From positions 1 through 8,264 of the forward strand of contig JACQRE010000094.1 of NCBI GenBank assembly GCA_016206585.1: a stretch of DNA of 8,264 nt, given 5' to 3'. The translations under genes and the position numbers were made by a program. The notes below the pieces were generated by a model. That model was not told the DNA's origin and searched no databases. It worked only from the letters and a program-made list of their open reading frames with translations. Shown piece after piece: positions 1-5,737 of the stretch (its first letter is position 1; every line of letters starts with the position of its first letter). This DNA is from Candidatus Omnitrophota bacterium (GTDB taxonomy: Bacteria; Omnitrophota; Gorgyraeia; Aquiviventales; Aquiviventaceae).

Positions 1-633
1 CGCGAGCTGCGCGGCGTCGTCAAGACGGTCAAGGTCGGCAGCGCGCTCTTTACCGTCTGCGGGCCGCCGGTGATCCAGCGCCTGCGCGCGCTCGGCTTCG
101 AGGTCATGCTCGACCTGAAGTTTTTTGACATCCCGAACACGGTGGCATTGAGCTGCCGCGCGGCCGCGCGCCACCGGGTGTCGATGGTGACCGTCCATGC
201 GCGGGGCGGACGGGAGATGCTCGAGGCCGCGGTGCGGGGCAGCCGGCAGGAGGCGCGGTTACGGCGCATGCCGCCCCCGCGCGTGCTGGCGGTGACCATC
301 CTGACCAGTGCAGGAGCCGGCCGTTCGACGATAGGCGATGTGCTTGCGCTGGCCCGGACCGCGCAGGCGGCCGGCTGTGACGGGGTTGTGGCCTCGGCCC
401 ACGAGGCCCGCGCGCTGCGAGCGCGGTTCTCCCGCCGGCTGCGCATCGTCTGTCCTGGCATCCGCCCGCGCGCATCGGCCCGCGGCGACCAGCGCCGCGT
501 GGCCACGCCAGCACGGGCCCTGGCGGACGGGGCGGACTGGCTGGTGGTGGGGCGGCCGATCACGGCCGCGCGGAGTCCGCAGGCGGCGGCCCGCAGCATC
601 TTGAGGGAGATGGCGGAGGGGACGGCATGTTGA
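1..633 (+). CDS. pyrF: Orotidine-5'-phosphate decarboxylase, 5'-truncated by the window edge
   Basis: Catalyses the last step of UMP synthesis in the cytoplasm, decarboxylating OMP to UMP. The frame is open from base 1, so the N-terminus (probably some 20-30 residues) lies outside; 210 residues are visible. Family landmarks in order: VKVG (visible residues 10-13, the substrate-contacting Lys), the catalytic Asp-Lys-x-x-Asp signature in DLKFFDIPNTV (38-48), the VTIL strand, VVASAHEA, CPGIRP and the C-terminal phosphate-binding strand GADWLVVGRPI. These are the expected motifs of a group I bacterial PyrF (usually about 230-240 aa). The GTG at base 70 is an internal Val of the conserved core, not a start. 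The TGA stop overlaps pyrE by 7 bp, so the two are cotranscribed and probably translationally coupled. Identification is secure; only the missing start limits it. Confidence 0.96.
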   Translation, partial: RELRGVVKTVKVGSALFTVCGPPVIQRLRALGFEVMLDLKFFDIPNTVALSCRAAARHRVSMVTVHARGGREMLEAAVRGSRQEARLRRMPPPRVLAVTILTSAGAGRSTIGDVLALARTAQAAGCDGVVASAHEARALRARFSRRLRIVCPGIRPRASARGDQRRVATPARALADGADWLVVGRPITAARSPQAAARSILREMAEGTAC

Positions 634-1217
634 CGAAGGACAAGCTCTTGGAGATGTTCCGGAAGAGCAACGCGCTGCAGCGCGGCCACTTCGAGCTGTC
701 CTCGGGGCTGCACAGCGGCCACTACTTCCAGTGCGCGCAGGTGCTGCAGTACCCGAAACAGGCGGCCATCATCGGTGCGGAGCTGGCCAGACGGTTCAGG
801 GCCTCGAAGCCGACCGTGGTCATCGGGCCGGCGGCGGGCGGGATCGTCATCGCCTACGAGACGGCCCGCCAGCTGGGCGCTCGGGCGCTGTACAGCGAAC
901 GGGTCGACGCCGAGATGCAGCTGCGCCGCGGCTTCACGGTGACGAAGAAGGACCGGGTCATCATCACGGAGGACGCCATCACCACGGGGGAGTCCGCCCG
1001 GAAGGTGGCCTCGCTCGTCGAGCGCTTCGGCGCGAAGATGGTCGGCATCGGCTGCATCGTGGACCGTTCGGCCGGCCACACACCACTCTTCCCGGGCCGC
1101 CGCTTCGTGCGGCTCTTCGCCCTGGCCTTCGAGACGTTCCCGCCGCACGACTGCCCGCTGTGCAGCGAGCAGATCCCGGTCACGCGTCCTGGCCGCATCC
1201 CGAAGACCGTGTTATAA
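627..1217 (+). CDS. pyrE: Orotate phosphoribosyltransferase
   Basis: Makes OMP from orotate and PRPP, supplying the substrate of the neighbouring PyrF. The 196-residue protein shows the N-terminal HFELSSGLHS (21-30) and QCAQVLQYP (35-43) motifs of this enzyme. It has the GPAAGGIVIAYE loop near 67-78, the flexible-loop SERV near 90-93, and the PRPP-binding signature VIITEDAITTGES at 111-123 with the acidic pair Glu115-Asp116. A C-terminal PHDCPLC (173-179) is typical of the longer PyrE subtype found in many deep-branching bacteria. The start ATG lies inside the end of pyrF (ATGTTGA overlap) and is preceded by GGAGGGG at 615-621, a good ribosome binding site 5 nt upstream. The stop TAA sits inside a TATAAT promoter motif that serves the next gene. 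No sign of damage. Confidence 0.97.
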   Translation: MLTKDKLLEMFRKSNALQRGHFELSSGLHSGHYFQCAQVLQYPKQAAIIGAELARRFRASKPTVVIGPAAGGIVIAYETARQLGARALYSERVDAEMQLRRGFTVTKKDRVIITEDAITTGESARKVASLVERFGAKMVGIGCIVDRSAGHTPLFPGRRFVRLFALAFETFPPHDCPLCSEQIPVTRPGRIPKTVL

Positions 1218-1218
1218 T
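1210..1218 (+). promoter_or_regulatory. Extended -10 promoter motif upstream of nuoJ
   Basis: TGTTATAAT is a perfect sigma-70 -10 hexamer (1213-1218) with the TGn extension. It overlaps the last codons and stop of pyrE. A -35 is poor: the hexamer 17 nt upstream (1190-1195, TGGCCG) matches TTGACA at three of six bases, which an extended -10 can tolerate. Transcription would start near 1225 and give a leader of about 28 nt before nuoJ. TATAAT is rare in such GC-rich sequence, and the 11-mer GTGTTATAATC recurs before atpZ. That favours a real promoter, but it is untested. Confidence 0.6.
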
Positions 1219-1252
1219 CACGTCGTCCTCGCAACCCGTCGCAATCACACGC

Positions 1253-1753
1253 ATGTCGATCGCGTATGGCCTCCTCGCCGTGCTGACGCTTCTGGGCGCG
1301 GTGTGGGTGGTGACGCTGCGGAACCTGTTTCGGGCCGCCCTCAGCCTGGGGCTCGTGCTCCTGGGGGTGGCCGGCCTCTTCATCCTGCTCGAGGCCGAGT
1401 TCCTGGCGTTCGTCCAGATCCTCGTCTACGTCGGCGCGATCCTCACCCTCGTCGTCTTTGCCATCATGCTGACCGCCAAGCTCCATGCCTCGTCGGCCTC
1501 GCCCGCCAGCCGGCAGACGGTGCCGGCCGCAGCCGCAGCGCTTGGCCTGTTCCTCGTCCTGGTGTCGACGACGAACGCGCTGACCTGGCCCGACTATCCC
1601 GCCGCCGAGGCCGTCTCGCTGGCCGCACTGGGGCAGGAGCTGGTCAAGACGCTCGTGCTGCCCTTTGAGGTCATCTCGCTCGTCTTCGTCGCGGCGATGG
1701 TGGGGGCGATCGCGATCGCCGCCAACCCGCCCATGAAACCGCCCCCGTCATGA
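1253..1753 (+). CDS. nuoJ: NADH-quinone oxidoreductase subunit J (membrane arm)
   Basis: Complex I membrane subunit (ND6 homologue) at the junction of the peripheral and membrane arms, part of the proton-coupling path. The 166 residues form about five hydrophobic segments. The family hallmark VYVGAILTLVVFAIMLT (58-74), with the conserved Tyr59 and the Gly61 region that shapes the pi-bulge of TM3, is present. LLEAEFLAFVQ (45-55) precedes it as usual. Length fits the family (about 165-185). The ATG at 1253 is chosen because the conserved N-terminal helix begins right there; upstream sequence in the same frame is a shadow of pyrE. No Shine-Dalgarno sequence is seen in the short leader. The stop TGA is followed immediately by a structured insertion separating it from nuoK. 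nuoA-I are not adjacent; pyrE lies upstream instead. Confidence 0.95.
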   Translation: MSIAYGLLAVLTLLGAVWVVTLRNLFRAALSLGLVLLGVAGLFILLEAEFLAFVQILVYVGAILTLVVFAIMLTAKLHASSASPASRQTVPAAAAALGLFLVLVSTTNALTWPDYPAAEAVSLAALGQELVKTLVLPFEVISLVFVAAMVGAIAIAANPPMKPPPS

Positions 1754-1754
1754 T
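1750..1754. repeat. Left 5-bp direct repeat of insertion copy 1
   Basis: ATGAT, repeated exactly at 1863-1867 on the other side of copy 1. It contains the nuoJ stop codon TGA. It reads as a target-site duplication. Confidence 0.75.
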
Positions 1755-1862
1755 CCCACCACCTGCGTGGGTTCGCCGAAGGCGAACCGGGTCGCTGGCA
1801 CGAGCACGTCGGATGCCGGCCGGTGCCAGCGACCGGCCTGCGGCCAACACGCAGGTGGTGGG
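1755..1862 (+). mobile_element. Structured insertion copy 1 (108 bp), MITE-like, between nuoJ and nuoK
   Basis: Outer arms 1755-1769 and 1848-1862 are perfect 15-bp inverted repeats beginning CCCACCACCTG; T1754/A1863 extends them to 16 bp. Inside are three hairpins. Hairpin A (1770-1788) has an 8-bp stem and a GAA loop. The central hairpin has a 12-bp stem, 1790-1801 with 1823-1834, and a 21-nt loop. Hairpin B is GGCC-TGC-GGCC (1835-1845). The whole folds as a cloverleaf. It is flanked by exact 5-bp repeats (ATGAT). It holds no convincing gene: a frame open from 1767 into nuoK is only upstream read-through. No transposase is encoded, so if mobile it must be mobilised in trans. The transposase family is unknown; the same family recurs at 2167 and 7201. 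Confidence 0.8.
1853..1858 (+). promoter_or_regulatory. Element-supplied Shine-Dalgarno-like site for nuoK
   Basis: AGGTGG lies in the right terminal arm of copy 1, 7 nt before ATG 1866 and only 4 nt before ATG 1863. Both other copies place AGGTGG exactly 7 nt before their ATG, so this spacing argues for 1866 as the nuoK start. The site is fully paired when the outer stem is folded, which would hide it from the ribosome. Confidence 0.55.
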
Positions 1863-1867
1863 ATGAT
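1863..1867. repeat. Right 5-bp direct repeat of insertion copy 1
   Basis: Exact second copy of ATGAT (first at 1750-1754). It contains one candidate nuoK ATG and the first two bases of the other. Confidence 0.75.
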
Positions 1868-2165
1868 GCCGGTCCAGTCGCTCCTGCTGCTCAGCCACGC
1901 GCTGTTCTGCCTCGGGATCTACGGCATCCTGACCCGCCGGCACGCGATCGGGCTGCTGCTCTCCATCGAGCTGATCCTCAACGCCGCGGCCCTCAACTTC
2001 GTGCTCTTCAGCCGCGCCTTCGGCCACGTGCAGGCGCAGGCGTTTGCGCTCTTCATCATCGCCCTGGCGGCGTGCGAGGCGGTGGTGGGGCTGGCGATCA
2101 TCATCCGCCTCTCCCGCACCGCGAAGACTGTCTTCGCCGACCACGTCGACCTCCTGAAGGGCTGA
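1866..2165 (+). CDS. nuoK: NADH-quinone oxidoreductase subunit K
   Basis: Small complex I membrane subunit (ND4L homologue), three transmembrane helices, contributing buried carboxylates to the central proton channel. The 99-residue protein carries both essential glutamates: Glu35 in SIELILNA and Glu71 in ACEAVVGLA, matching Glu36 and Glu72 of the E. coli protein. Length matches the family (about 100). Two tandem in-frame ATGs exist (1863, 1866). I chose 1866 because AGGTGG then sits 7 nt upstream, as in the two other element-led genes; starting at 1863 adds only one Met. Longer reading from 1767 would translate the inserted element and give a non-family N-terminus. The TGA stop abuts the second insertion. 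Before insertion, nuoJ and nuoK would have shared a TGATG stop/start overlap. Confidence 0.95.
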   Translation: MPVQSLLLLSHALFCLGIYGILTRRHAIGLLLSIELILNAAALNFVLFSRAFGHVQAQAFALFIIALAACEAVVGLAIIIRLSRTAKTVFADHVDLLKG

Positions 2166-2166
2166 C

Positions 2167-2299
2167 CCCACCACCTGTCTGTCGGCCGAAGGCCGGTTGC
2201 AATATTGAACGCAAGCATGCACATCAATGACTCGATGTATGTAAGGGACACAGAATATTGCAAGGCTCCGCTTGCAGCGGAGCCCAGACAGGTGGTGGG
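2167..2299 (-). mobile_element. Structured insertion copy 2 (133 bp), MITE-like, between nuoK and nuoL, probably inverted
   Basis: Perfect 15-bp arms (2167-2181 and 2285-2299) start CCCACCACCTG; C2166/G2300 adds a 16th pair. First hairpin CGGCC-GAA-GGCCG (2183-2195). The central stem is TTGCAATATT (2197-2206) with AATATTGCAA (2254-2263), closing a 47-nt loop. The last hairpin has a 9-bp stem and TGC loop (2264-2284). Its left internal sequence resembles the reverse complement of the right part of copies 1 and 3 (TCGGCCGAAGGCCGGTTGC against TTGGCCGCAGGCCGGTCGC), so it seems inserted in the opposite orientation. The core is clearly more AT-rich than its surroundings. Flanking pentamers CTGAC (2162-2166) and GTGAT (2300-2304) are only 3/5 identical. 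No gene inside. Confidence 0.78.
2290..2295 (+). promoter_or_regulatory. Element-supplied Shine-Dalgarno-like site for nuoL
   Basis: AGGTGG in the right arm of copy 2, 7 nt before the nuoL ATG at 2303. It supports that start. It is buried in the outer stem when the element is folded. Confidence 0.55.
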
Positions 2300-2302
2300 G
2301 TG

Positions 2303-4246
2303 ATGGACCACGCCGCAGCACCCGCCGTCACGCTTACCCTGCCGCAGCTGGGCTGGATCCCGGCACTCCCGCTCCTCGCGTTCACCCTCCTCCTCTTCTT
2401 CGGCCGCCGCCTGGGCCGGTTCAGCCCGTGGGTCGCGGTGGCGGCACTCGCCGGCGCGCTCGGCATCACGCTGAGCCTGGCCGGCACGGTGTTCCACGGC
2501 CACCGCGTCGCGGTCAGCTGGGCGTGGCTCTCCGCCGATGCGCCGGTGTGGTCGATCGGGCTGTCCGTCGACGGGCTGAGCTGGCTGATGCTGTTCGTCG
2601 TGACCTCGATCGGGACGATGATCGCGCTCTACTCGATGGGCTACATGCACGGCGACCCGCGCCTCTCCCGCTTCTTCGCCTACCTCTCGCTCTTCTGCGC
2701 CTCGATGCTCCTGCTCGTTCTCGCCGACCACTTCCTGCTGCTCTATGTGGGGTGGGAGCTCGTGGGGCTCTGCTCGTACCTCCTCATCAGCTTCTGGTTC
2801 GAGAAGCCGGAGGCCGCCGCGGCCGGGCGCAAGGCGTTCATCACGACGCGCATTGGCGACACCGGGCTGCTGCTGGGCATCCTCCTGCTGTTCTGGACCG
2901 CGCACGAGCTCCACTTTAGCCAGCTCGACGCGGTGCGCGCCCACCTCTCGCCGGGGCTGCTGACGCTCATCAGCGTGCTGATCTTTCTGGGGGCGGCGGG
3001 CAAGTCCGCCCAGATCCCGCTGCACGTGTGGCTGCCCGACGCGATGGAAGGCCCCACACCGGTCTCCGCGCTCATCCACGCGGCGACGATGGTGGCGGCG
3101 GGCGTCTACCTCGTCGCGCGCACGCTGCCGCTCTTCACTCCGGAGAGCCTGCAGATCGTCCTGACCATCGGGTTGCTCACGCACCTCTTCGCCGGGACGG
3201 TCGCGCTGACGCAGACCGACATCAAGCGCATCCTCGCGTACTCGACGCTGAGCCAGCTCGGCCTCATGATGGTAGCACTCGGGCTGGGGGCCGCCCCGCT
3301 GGCCATGTTCCATCTCGGCACGCACGCGTTCTTCAAGGCGCTCCTCTTCCTGGGCGCTGGCAGCGTCATCCACGCCGCCCACGCGCAGGAGCTGGGCCAG
3401 CTCGGCGGCTTGCGCAAGACGATGCCGTGGACGGCGGCCCTCTTCTTCATCGCGGCGGTCTCGATGAGCGGGCTCTTTCCGCTGAGCGGTTTCTGGAGCA
3501 AGGACGCGATCCTCCTCGCCGCACGGCACGACCATCCGTGGCTGCTCTGGGTGCTGCTGGGCGGTGCCGCGATGACCACCGCCTACATCTTCCGGGTGTA
3601 CCTGCGCTGTTTCGAGGGGACGGCGAAGGACCATCACGGGGCAACACCTCACGCCCATGAGTCCCCGATGATCATGGTGCTGCCGATGGCGATGTTGGGA
3701 CTGGGCGCGATCGGGGCCGGCCTCGCCGGGTCGCCGTGGCTCCACCACCCGCTCTTCCGTCTGCTCGGCGAGACGCACGTCCACGAGGGGGTCGACGTCC
3801 CGATCCTGGCGTGGTCGACGGTCGCCGCCGCGCTCGGCCTCGGCCTCGCCTGGGTGGTCGGCGTGCAGCAGCGCTACCTCCTGCCGCCCGCCCTGCGGCC
3901 GCTGGGCAGCCAGCTCTACCGGCTGGCCGCGAACAAATACTACGTCGATGAGCTCTACGACCGGTTCCTCATCCGCCCGTTCCTGGATCTCGCGCGCGGC
4001 CTGGCTGGCTTCGACCAGCGCGTCATCGATGGCGCGGTCAATGGCGCCGGCCGCGTGGGCTGGGGGCTCGGCGAGCTCAAGGCCTGGTTCGACCAGGCGG
4101 TCGTGGACCAGCTCGTCAACGGCCTCGCCCGGACCGTGCGCGGGGCGGGGGCGACGCTGCGCTGGATCCAGACCGGCATCGTCCAACAGTACCTGTTCGT
4201 CGTCGTCATGGCGGTCGTGGTCCTCTCGGCCCTCCTCCGCCGCTGA
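2303..4246 (+). CDS. nuoL: NADH-quinone oxidoreductase subunit L (antiporter-like)
   Basis: Distal proton-pumping subunit of complex I (ND5 homologue), 647 residues, within the usual range (about 610-660). Key channel residues are visible: Glu152 in GWELVGLCSYLLI, Lys234 in AAGKSAQIPLHVWLPDAMEG followed by GPTPVSALIHAATMVAAGVYL, and Lys345 in HAFFKALLFLGAGSVIH. Lys400-Asp401 in FWSKDAIL form the terminal proton-exit site. After the antiporter core come NKYYVDELYD (544-553), an amphipathic stretch consistent with the lateral helix HL (about 560-620), and a final hydrophobic helix (627-645) that anchors it. ATG 2303 is chosen for its AGGTGG at 7 nt. In-frame codons back to 2258 belong to the insertion. 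Before insertion nuoK and nuoL would have overlapped as TGATG. nuoM follows after 21 nt. Confidence 0.97.
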   Translation: MDHAAAPAVTLTLPQLGWIPALPLLAFTLLLFFGRRLGRFSPWVAVAALAGALGITLSLAGTVFHGHRVAVSWAWLSADAPVWSIGLSVDGLSWLMLFVVTSIGTMIALYSMGYMHGDPRLSRFFAYLSLFCASMLLLVLADHFLLLYVGWELVGLCSYLLISFWFEKPEAAAAGRKAFITTRIGDTGLLLGILLLFWTAHELHFSQLDAVRAHLSPGLLTLISVLIFLGAAGKSAQIPLHVWLPDAMEGPTPVSALIHAATMVAAGVYLVARTLPLFTPESLQIVLTIGLLTHLFAGTVALTQTDIKRILAYSTLSQLGLMMVALGLGAAPLAMFHLGTHAFFKALLFLGAGSVIHAAHAQELGQLGGLRKTMPWTAALFFIAAVSMSGLFPLSGFWSKDAILLAARHDHPWLLWVLLGGAAMTTAYIFRVYLRCFEGTAKDHHGATPHAHESPMIMVLPMAMLGLGAIGAGLAGSPWLHHPLFRLLGETHVHEGVDVPILAWSTVAAALGLGLAWVVGVQQRYLLPPALRPLGSQLYRLAANKYYVDELYDRFLIRPFLDLARGLAGFDQRVIDGAVNGAGRVGWGLGELKAWFDQAVVDQLVNGLARTVRGAGATLRWIQTGIVQQYLFVVVMAVVVLSALLRR

Positions 4247-4267
4247 CCGCCACGTGAGAGGAGCTTC

Positions 4268-5737
4268 ATGGCATTGACGGCCTTGCTCGCATGTCCGCTG
4301 GTGGGGATGCTCCTGATCCTGGCGCTGCCGAAGACCGCGGTCAAAGCGATCCGCAGCGTCGCCCTCCTCGCGACCGGGGCCGCCCTCCTCGGCTCGCTGC
4401 AGCTGCTCGCCTTCTTCCAGCCGGGCCGGACACAGGTGCAGTTTCAGGAGAAGCTGTCCTGGATCCCGCAGCTCAACATCTTCTACACCGTCGGGGTGGA
4501 CGGCATCAGCCTGCCGATGGTGCTCCTCACCGCCCTGCTCAGCTTCCTCGCGTGCATCGCCTCGACCTCCATCACCGAGCGGCAGAAGGAGTACTACGCG
4601 CTCTACCTGCTCCTCGAGGTCGGCATGCTGGGGACCTTCCTGGCGCTAGACCTCTTCCTGTTCTACGTCTTCTGGGAGGTGGTGCTCGTGCCGATGTACC
4701 TCATGATCGGCATCTGGGGCGGGGGCCGGCGCGAGTACTCGGCGTTCAAGTTCTTCGTCTACACGCTGGCGGGCAGCCTCGCGATGCTGCTGGCGATCCT
4801 CGCGCTGTACCTGCGCACGCGCAGCTTCGACATGGTCCACCTCGCGGCCATGGGCCACACGCTGGACCTCGGCTTCCAGCAGTTGCTCTTCGTGGCGTTC
4901 TTTCTCGGGTTCGCCATCAAGGTGCCCGTCTTCCCGTTCCACACCTGGCTGCCTGACGCCCACGTCGACGCGCCCACCCCCGGCAGCGTCCTGCTGGCCG
5001 GCGTCCTGCTGAAGATGGGCGGCTACGGCTTCTTCCGCATCGCGTACCCGATCTTCCCGGAGGGCGCGCAGTGGTTCGGCGGGACGATGGCGCTCCTGGG
5101 CATGATCAACATCGTCTACGGCGCCTTCGTCGCCATGGCGCAGACCGATTTCAAGCGGCTGGTCGCCTACTCGTCGGTGTCCCACATGGGCTTCGTCCTG
5201 CTGGGGCTGGCGGGCCTGACGGCGGAGGGCTGGAATGGCGCCATGTTCCAGATGTTCAGCCACGGCGTGATCACCGGAGCCATGTTCCTCCTGGTCGGGG
5301 TGCTCTACGACCGGGCGCACACCCGCAACCTCGAGGAGTTCGGGGGGCTGGGCGTGCGCGTGCCGGTCTACGCGGCGTTCCTCATCTTTTTCAGCCTCGC
5401 CTCGCTGGGGCTGCCGGGGCTCTCCGGTTTCGTCGCGGAGTTCCTCGCGCTGATCGGCGCCTACGGGCGGTGGACGTGGCAAACGACCGTCTCGGTGCTG
5501 GGGGTCGTCGTGGCGGCCGCGTATATGCTGAAGGTGATCCGGCAGGTCCTCCTCGGGCCGCTGAACACGCGATGGGCCGCCCTGCCGGACATGACCGGGC
5601 GGGAGGTCATCAGCCTCGCCCCGCTCCTGCTCGTCGTCCTGGCGCTGGGCGTCTACCCGCTGCTGCTGCTGCAGATCCAGGACACCGCGCTGCAGCAGGT
5701 GATCGCCCACGTCCTCGGACAACCCTGGCAGCGATGA
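4268..5737 (+). CDS. nuoM: NADH-quinone oxidoreductase subunit M (antiporter-like)
   Basis: Second antiporter-like proton pump of complex I (ND4 homologue), 489 residues, normal length. Visible channel residues: Glu137 in FWEVVLVPMYLMIGIWGG, Lys218 in FAIKVPVFPFHTWLPDAHVDAPTPGS, Lys249 in GVLLKMGGYG, and His332 in SHGVITGAMFLLVG. Glu391 in GFVAEFL is the glutamate that replaces the terminal lysine of NuoL/NuoN in all NuoM proteins. The start ATG has a clear GAGAGGAG Shine-Dalgarno tract at 4256-4263, 4 nt upstream. This is an ordinary junction, unlike the three element-filled ones. The stop overlaps the nuoN start as ATGA, implying translational coupling. Confidence 0.97.
   Translation: MALTALLACPLVGMLLILALPKTAVKAIRSVALLATGAALLGSLQLLAFFQPGRTQVQFQEKLSWIPQLNIFYTVGVDGISLPMVLLTALLSFLACIASTSITERQKEYYALYLLLEVGMLGTFLALDLFLFYVFWEVVLVPMYLMIGIWGGGRREYSAFKFFVYTLAGSLAMLLAILALYLRTRSFDMVHLAAMGHTLDLGFQQLLFVAFFLGFAIKVPVFPFHTWLPDAHVDAPTPGSVLLAGVLLKMGGYGFFRIAYPIFPEGAQWFGGTMALLGMINIVYGAFVAMAQTDFKRLVAYSSVSHMGFVLLGLAGLTAEGWNGAMFQMFSHGVITGAMFLLVGVLYDRAHTRNLEEFGGLGVRVPVYAAFLIFFSLASLGLPGLSGFVAEFLALIGAYGRWTWQTTVSVLGVVVAAAYMLKVIRQVLLGPLNTRWAALPDMTGREVISLAPLLLVVLALGVYPLLLLQIQDTALQQVIAHVLGQPWQR

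Noticed and set aside
70..72. GTG as the start of pyrF
   Set aside because: It falls after the conserved KVG strand that holds an active-site lysine; the frame is open to the window edge, so the true start is upstream.
543..552. GGTGGTGGGG inside pyrF, resembling the right arm of the insertions
   Set aside because: It encodes the conserved VVG of the phosphate-binding strand and has no matching left arm or hairpins; coincidence of codon use.
1767..1862. N-terminal extension of nuoK through copy 1
   Set aside because: It would translate the terminal repeats and hairpins of the insertion and add 32-33 residues to a protein that is normally about 100 aa; the conserved protein begins at the tandem ATG.
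1755..1862. Insertions taken as rho-independent terminators
   Set aside because: No U-tract follows the stems, the fold is multi-branched, and they sit between genes of one complex that must be cotranscribed. Attenuation is not excluded.
2167..2299. REP/REPIN or integron attC site
   Set aside because: No GTAG/GGAG-type guide tetranucleotide beside the hairpin and no paired RYYYAAC/GTTRRRY boxes; the 5-bp direct repeats at copies 1 and 3 also argue against both.
1919..4186. A 755-codon open frame on the minus strand
   Set aside because: It lies antisense to nuoK and nuoL, is made of Arg/Glu/Gln/His-rich low-complexity sequence, crosses an insertion, and has no family-like motif. High G+C makes such antisense frames common.
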